From assembly GCA_043758125.1 (NCBI GenBank), contig JAYVOC010000250.1:1-9558 (forward strand): a stretch of 9,558 nt of DNA. The letters run 5' to 3'. The stretch comes from JANXSD01 sp043758125 (GTDB lineage: Bacteria > Bacteroidota > Bacteroidia > AKYH767-A > OLB10). Within the stretch, counting starts at the first letter, position 1. Each line of letters begins with the position of its first letter. The notes beneath the pieces are model-generated. The model saw only the letters and a list, made by a program, of their open reading frames with translations, had not been told where the DNA came from and ran no database searches. Positions 6,582-9,558 of the stretch are shown one piece after another. The position numbers were made by a program, and so were the translations under genes.

Positions 6582-6589
6582 CAAATATA
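6582..6589 (-). promoter_or_regulatory. -7 promoter box (TATATTTG) of the SRP RNA gene
   Basis: TATATTTG on the minus strand matches TAnnTTTG exactly and ends 4-5 bases before the predicted RNA 5' end (6577 or 6578). Because the RNA end is fixed independently by the closing helix, this is the best anchored promoter in the window. The -33 element is weak (CTTC-like). Confidence 0.65.
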
Positions 6590-6715
6590 GGTATTATGGC
6601 TATAAGGTGAAGGTGATCATAATGAGAAAAAATAATTTGATTATTAATGTATTGACTTTTAGTGTATTTATAAAATTGAAGTTCTATATTATCTTTTATT
6701 AGAAGCGAGAAGTTA

Positions 6716-6723
6716 TAGCTTTG
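6716..6723 (+). promoter_or_regulatory. -7 promoter box (TAGCTTTG) of the transaldolase gene
   Basis: This is an exact TAnnTTTG match. A TTTT tract at 6694-6697, with an 18-base spacer, stands at the -33 position. The predicted start near 6727-6728 gives a leader of about 27 nt with no Shine-Dalgarno sequence before the ATG at 6755. Confidence 0.55.
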
Positions 6724-6754
6724 CAGCAGAATACTTCTTCTTAAAACCTACCCT

Positions 6755-7405
6755 ATGAAATTCTTTATTGATACAGCAAACCTTGATCAGATTCGTGAAG
6801 CGAATGACCTTGGAGTTCTTGATGGTGTTACTACAAATCCTTCGCTGATGGCTAAAGAAGGTATCCGTGGCCAAAATAATATTTTAAAACACTATGTTGA
6901 TATTTGTAATATCGTGGAAGGCGATGTAAGTGCAGAAGTGATTGCTGTAGATTTTGAAGGCATGGTTCGTGAAGGCGAATTACTTGCTGAATTGCATCCT
7001 CAAATCGTCGTGAAAATTCCAATGATAAAAGATGGAATTAAAGCGATAAAATATTTTTCGAATAAGGGAATTAAAACGAATTGCACTCTTGTCTTTTCCC
7101 CCGGTCAAGCATTATTGGCAGCGAAAGCAGGAGCAACGTATGTTTCACCATTCTTAGGAAGACTAGACGATGTTTCAACTGATGGCATTGCATTGATTGA
7201 ACAAATTGTTTTTATTTATAACAATTATCATTTCGAAACGCAAGTATTAGCAGCTTCTATCCGCAGTCCATTACACATTGTTAAGTGCGCTGAAGTTGGA
7301 GCAGACGTGGCAACTTGTCCTTTACAATCTATTTTAGATTTATTAAAACATCCATTAACAGATAGCGGTTTAGCAAAGTTCCTTGCTGATGCTGCAAAAG
7401 TTTAA
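6755..7405 (+). CDS. tal: Transaldolase (small, TalC/FSA-like family)
   Basis: This class I aldolase of 216 aa has the usual length of the short transaldolase/fructose-6-phosphate aldolase family and a TIM-barrel fold. The Schiff-base lysine is Lys87 in VVKIPM. Other family motifs are FIDTAN (4-9), GVTTNPSL (24-31), SPFLGRLDD (131-139) and VLAASIRSP (164-172). Two positions that separate the functions, as I recall the family, favour true transaldolase. Glu61 (AEVIA) stands where E. coli FSA has Gln59, and Phe133 (SPF) stands where FSA has Tyr131. The enzyme would interconvert fructose 6-phosphate and erythrose 4-phosphate with sedoheptulose 7-phosphate and glyceraldehyde 3-phosphate in the pentose phosphate pathway. 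It appears monocistronic, with its own -7 box and a strong intrinsic terminator 18 bases after the stop. Confidence 0.93.
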   Translation: MKFFIDTANLDQIREANDLGVLDGVTTNPSLMAKEGIRGQNNILKHYVDICNIVEGDVSAEVIAVDFEGMVREGELLAELHPQIVVKIPMIKDGIKAIKYFSNKGIKTNCTLVFSPGQALLAAKAGATYVSPFLGRLDDVSTDGIALIEQIVFIYNNYHFETQVLAASIRSPLHIVKCAEVGADVATCPLQSILDLLKHPLTDSGLAKFLADAAKV

Positions 7406-7423
7406 TAGTGCCAAACATTTTAG

Positions 7424-7456
7424 AAAGGCTATTTCAATTGGAGATAGCCTTTTTTT
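7424..7456 (+). terminator. Intrinsic terminator after the transaldolase gene
   Basis: AAAGGCTATTTC (7424-7435) pairs with GAGATAGCCTTT (7441-7452) as a 12-bp stem with one T-G wobble and a five-base loop (AATTG). A T-tract continues to 7456. The A-run on the 5' side makes it partly bidirectional, but no gene approaches from the right on the minus strand. Confidence 0.88.
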
Positions 7457-7525
7457 ATTTCTTAAATTCTATAATGAATTTTGTTCTTGAAATAAATTTA
7501 ATATTTCAGAGATGACTAACTACAA

Positions 7526-7559
7526 TTTGGTTCAATAAAATTTATGATAATTAGTATTG
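7526..7559 (+). promoter_or_regulatory. Possible promoter of the CLC gene
   Basis: An exact TTTG (7526-7529) is followed after 22 bases by TAGTATTG (7552-7559), which matches TAnnTTTG with one mismatch. The spacer is slightly longer than the usual 19-21. A start near 7563-7564 would leave about 25 nt before the ATG at 7589. The strong terminator upstream means the gene needs a promoter in this gap. Confidence 0.35.
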
Positions 7560-7588
7560 TCATACAATAATTGTTTAGTTTTATAGCA

Positions 7589-9370
7589 ATGCTCAGGAAG
7601 AAAATAACAGGCTTGCTTAATCGTTTTGCTCATTGGCGACTTCGTCATATTGGTGATGATACATTTTTGATTCTTGCAGCTGCATTAACAGGAATTATAA
7701 CAAGTATTTGTGCTGTATTATTGAAAATGTCGGTGCATTATATACAAGAAGTTGTTCAGAAAGGAATATTCGTGAACCAAGTGGAATGGATGTATCTTTT
7801 TTATCCACTCATCGGAATTTTATTGTGCACTTTTTATGTTCAGATATTTCTGCATAGTGAACTTGGTAGAGGAACAGGTTTGGTATTAGTTGCGATAAGT
7901 AGAAAATATGCAAATGTAGAACGGCATAAAATGTATTCACAAATGGTGAGTTCAATTCTTACTGTTGGGTTCGGAGGATCTGCTGGATTGGAAGCACCAA
8001 TTGTAGTTACTGGAAGCGCTTATGGAAGTAGAATTGGAAACGCATTGCGCATGACGTTGCGAGAAAAAACATTGCTAATTGCTTGTGGTGCTGCTGCTGG
8101 TATTTCTGCAATTTTTAATTGTCCGATTGCAGGAGTAATATTTGCGATGGAAGTAATTTTAATTCGAACAACTGTTCCTGCATTCATTCCAATATTAATT
8201 GCTGCGGCAACTTCATCATTAGTTTCCAAAATACTTTATTCTGGTCAGCCATTTTTTAGAATTACTGACGATTGGAATGTTAGTAGTACTCCATATTACA
8301 TTGCCTTTGGATTGTTATGCGGATTACTTTCTGTTTATAATATAAGAGTATATTCTAAATGTGAAGAGTGGTTTGCTAAGATTAAAAAACCATTCGCTGC
8401 GAGTATTATTTGTGGAATATTACTTGGTATCTTAGTTTTTGTTTTTCCTCCATTGTATGGAGAAGGATATTCAAATATTTTAGGAATTCTTCATGGCGAT
8501 TTTCAGCAATTGTTTTTACAATCACCAATGAATGGAATGATGAATCAGCATTTTGAATTGTTGGTTTTTGGTTCTGCATTAGCATTAACAAAAGTATTTG
8601 CAACCTCCTTAACAATTGGAGGAGGAGGGAACGGAGGTATGTTTGGTTCATCACTTTATGCAGGTGCATTTTTGGGATTAATATTTACGGAAATAATAAA
8701 ATTATCTGGATTAGCTGAATTAAATTCGATTCACTTTATTGTTATTGGAATGGCGGGATTGCTTAGTGGTGTTATTCACGCACCATTAACTGCGATATTC
8801 TTGATAGCGGAAATTACCGGTGGATATACATTGTTTATTCCTTTAATGATTGTTTCTGCATTATCGTATTTTATTACAAAATATTTCGAGCCGTATTCAG
8901 TTTATACGAGAAAGCTTGCTAAGCGAGGACTATTAGTTTTTAATAATCCTGATCAAGATGTGTTGAATCATATTCGACTAAAAAATCTTGTTGAAAACGA
9001 TTTCGCTTCTGTTTCACTTAATGGAAAACTGGCTGAGCTAATAGAAAAAATAGGTACTTCAAAACGTAATTTATTTCCTGTTTTAGATGAACTCGGACAA
9101 CTTCATGGCGTAATTGTTTTAGATGATATTCGTTCTATGATGTTTGATCAGAGCAAGTATGGTACAGTAAAAATTTCAGATATCATGACGCGTCCTCCAG
9201 CAACGCTTGATATAGATGAGGATATGCCCTCCGTAATGCAGAAATTTGAAACTACACAAGCTTGGAACCTTCCAGTGATAAAAGAAAATAAATATATAGG
9301 ATTTGTTTCGAAGTCTAATATTTTTACGCGTTACAGATCTCAATTAATTGAAGATCTTTCTAAAGAATAA
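7589..9370 (+). CDS. CLC-family chloride channel/transporter with C-terminal CBS pair
   Basis: This is an inner-membrane CLC anion channel or exchanger of 593 aa. The membrane part (about 25-435) has the anion-pathway motifs in altered form. GTGLV (95-99) stands for GSGIP. GGSAGLEAP (129-137) stands for GREGP and keeps the gating glutamate at Glu135. GGMFGS (349-354) stands for GIFAP. GGYTLF (411-416) keeps the pore tyrosine at Tyr413. GAAAGISAIFNCPIAGVIFAMEV (167-189) is strongly CLC-like, but the position of the internal proton glutamate is Val189. The cytoplasmic tail holds two CBS-like units (about 466-519 and 529-584), which bind adenine nucleotides in some homologues. The start was placed at ATG 7589; a TTG at 7571 would add six residues. 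An 18-base gap to the next gene suggests co-transcription. Confidence 0.93.
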   Translation: MLRKKITGLLNRFAHWRLRHIGDDTFLILAAALTGIITSICAVLLKMSVHYIQEVVQKGIFVNQVEWMYLFYPLIGILLCTFYVQIFLHSELGRGTGLVLVAISRKYANVERHKMYSQMVSSILTVGFGGSAGLEAPIVVTGSAYGSRIGNALRMTLREKTLLIACGAAAGISAIFNCPIAGVIFAMEVILIRTTVPAFIPILIAAATSSLVSKILYSGQPFFRITDDWNVSSTPYYIAFGLLCGLLSVYNIRVYSKCEEWFAKIKKPFAASIICGILLGILVFVFPPLYGEGYSNILGILHGDFQQLFLQSPMNGMMNQHFELLVFGSALALTKVFATSLTIGGGGNGGMFGSSLYAGAFLGLIFTEIIKLSGLAELNSIHFIVIGMAGLLSGVIHAPLTAIFLIAEITGGYTLFIPLMIVSALSYFITKYFEPYSVYTRKLAKRGLLVFNNPDQDVLNHIRLKNLVENDFASVSLNGKLAELIEKIGTSKRNLFPVLDELGQLHGVIVLDDIRSMMFDQSKYGTVKISDIMTRPPATLDIDEDMPSVMQKFETTQAWNLPVIKENKYIGFVSKSNIFTRYRSQLIEDLSKE

Positions 9371-9388
9371 TTTATTAAAATAAATTGT

Positions 9389-9558
9389 ATGACAAAAATA
9401 CATTTAGCAAAAACAGAGCAAGATATCCTGAAGTGTACTGAGGTCATGAATGCATTGCGATCGCAATTAAATTCAGAAAATATTTTGCCAATTATTACTG
9501 GCATGATGAGCCGTGGTTATAATTTAATTTATTTAATGGATAACGATAAAGTTGTTGC
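9389..9558 (+). CDS. GNAT-family N-acetyltransferase, N-terminal part (cut by window edge)
   Basis: An ATG at 9389-9391 opens 56 codons that run off the window. The translation begins MTKIHLAKTEQDILKCTEVM and continues with LRSQL, ITGMMSRGYNLIYLMDNDKVVA. This matches the start of GNAT acetyltransferases: a first strand, helices carrying the V-M-x-x-LR pattern, then GY-x-LIYL-x-D-x-x-VVA leading into the central sheet. The acetyl-CoA-binding Q/RxxGxG/A motif would lie beyond the edge, so assignment rests on the N-terminal pattern only. The substrate is unknown. It follows the CLC gene by 18 bases with no terminator, so the two are probably in one transcript. Confidence 0.7.
   Translation, partial: MTKIHLAKTEQDILKCTEVMNALRSQLNSENILPIITGMMSRGYNLIYLMDNDKVV

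Noticed and set aside
6481..6702. 73-codon plus-strand frame
   Set aside because: Its first 33 codons are antisense to the SRP RNA and the rest is AT-rich intergenic DNA containing promoters; the translation resembles nothing.
8020..8669. Minus-strand frames inside the CLC gene (8020-8229 and 8406-8669)
   Set aside because: They are shadows of a well-supported CLC coding region with continuous family motifs.
1..9558. Novel defence, mobile or biosynthetic system
   Set aside because: I looked for direct repeats, transposase-like genes, terminal inverted repeats, CRISPR spacing, reverse transcriptase motifs and toxin-antitoxin pairs and saw none; the genes are housekeeping or envelope functions.

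Overview
The window looks like chromosomal DNA from a member of the Bacteroidota. The evidence is low GC, start codons without Shine-Dalgarno sequences, several copies of the Bacteroidota-type -7 promoter box TAnnTTTG, a DUF4199 membrane protein, and an SRP RNA of the short type. Almost everything is recognisable housekeeping or cell-envelope content. I see no insertion sequence, phage gene, CRISPR array, tRNA or toxin/defence cassette.

Layout. Positions 1-225 (minus) hold the start of an unidentified gene cut by the window edge. Positions 282-1700 (minus) encode a lipoprotein lytic transglycosylase. A divergent intergenic region (1701-1987) separates it from a small acidic protein of unknown function (1988-2455, plus), which ends one base from the convergent stop of the next cluster. 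That cluster is a minus-strand run from 6370 down to 2457: a DUF4199 membrane protein, a GtrB/ArnC-like GT2 glycosyltransferase, a GT4-type glycosyltransferase, a GmhA sedoheptulose-7-phosphate isomerase and a GmhB-like HAD phosphatase. Upstream of it, on the same strand, lies the SRP RNA (6482-6578). Plus-strand genes follow: a small-family transaldolase (6755-7405) with a strong intrinsic terminator, a CLC chloride channel/transporter with two CBS domains (7589-9370), and the start of a GNAT acetyltransferase (9389 to the edge).

How the genes fit together. The 6370-2457 run looks like envelope-glycan synthesis. The GT2 enzyme probably charges a polyprenyl-phosphate carrier, the GT4 enzyme adds a sugar, and GmhA plus the HAD phosphatase make a heptose phosphate from sedoheptulose 7-phosphate. 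The transaldolase next door interconverts sedoheptulose 7-phosphate, which may be a real metabolic link or coincidence. The lytic transglycosylase also acts on the envelope.

The points most worth a second look are: SRP RNA whose own 5' end calibrates the promoter boxes and implies leaderless mRNAs for two genes; a GmhB-like phosphatase lacking the cysteine zinc loop; a CLC protein with valine where proton-coupled CLCs carry the internal glutamate; and a 1-nt convergent gene junction. I did not find a convincing previously undescribed multi-gene system.
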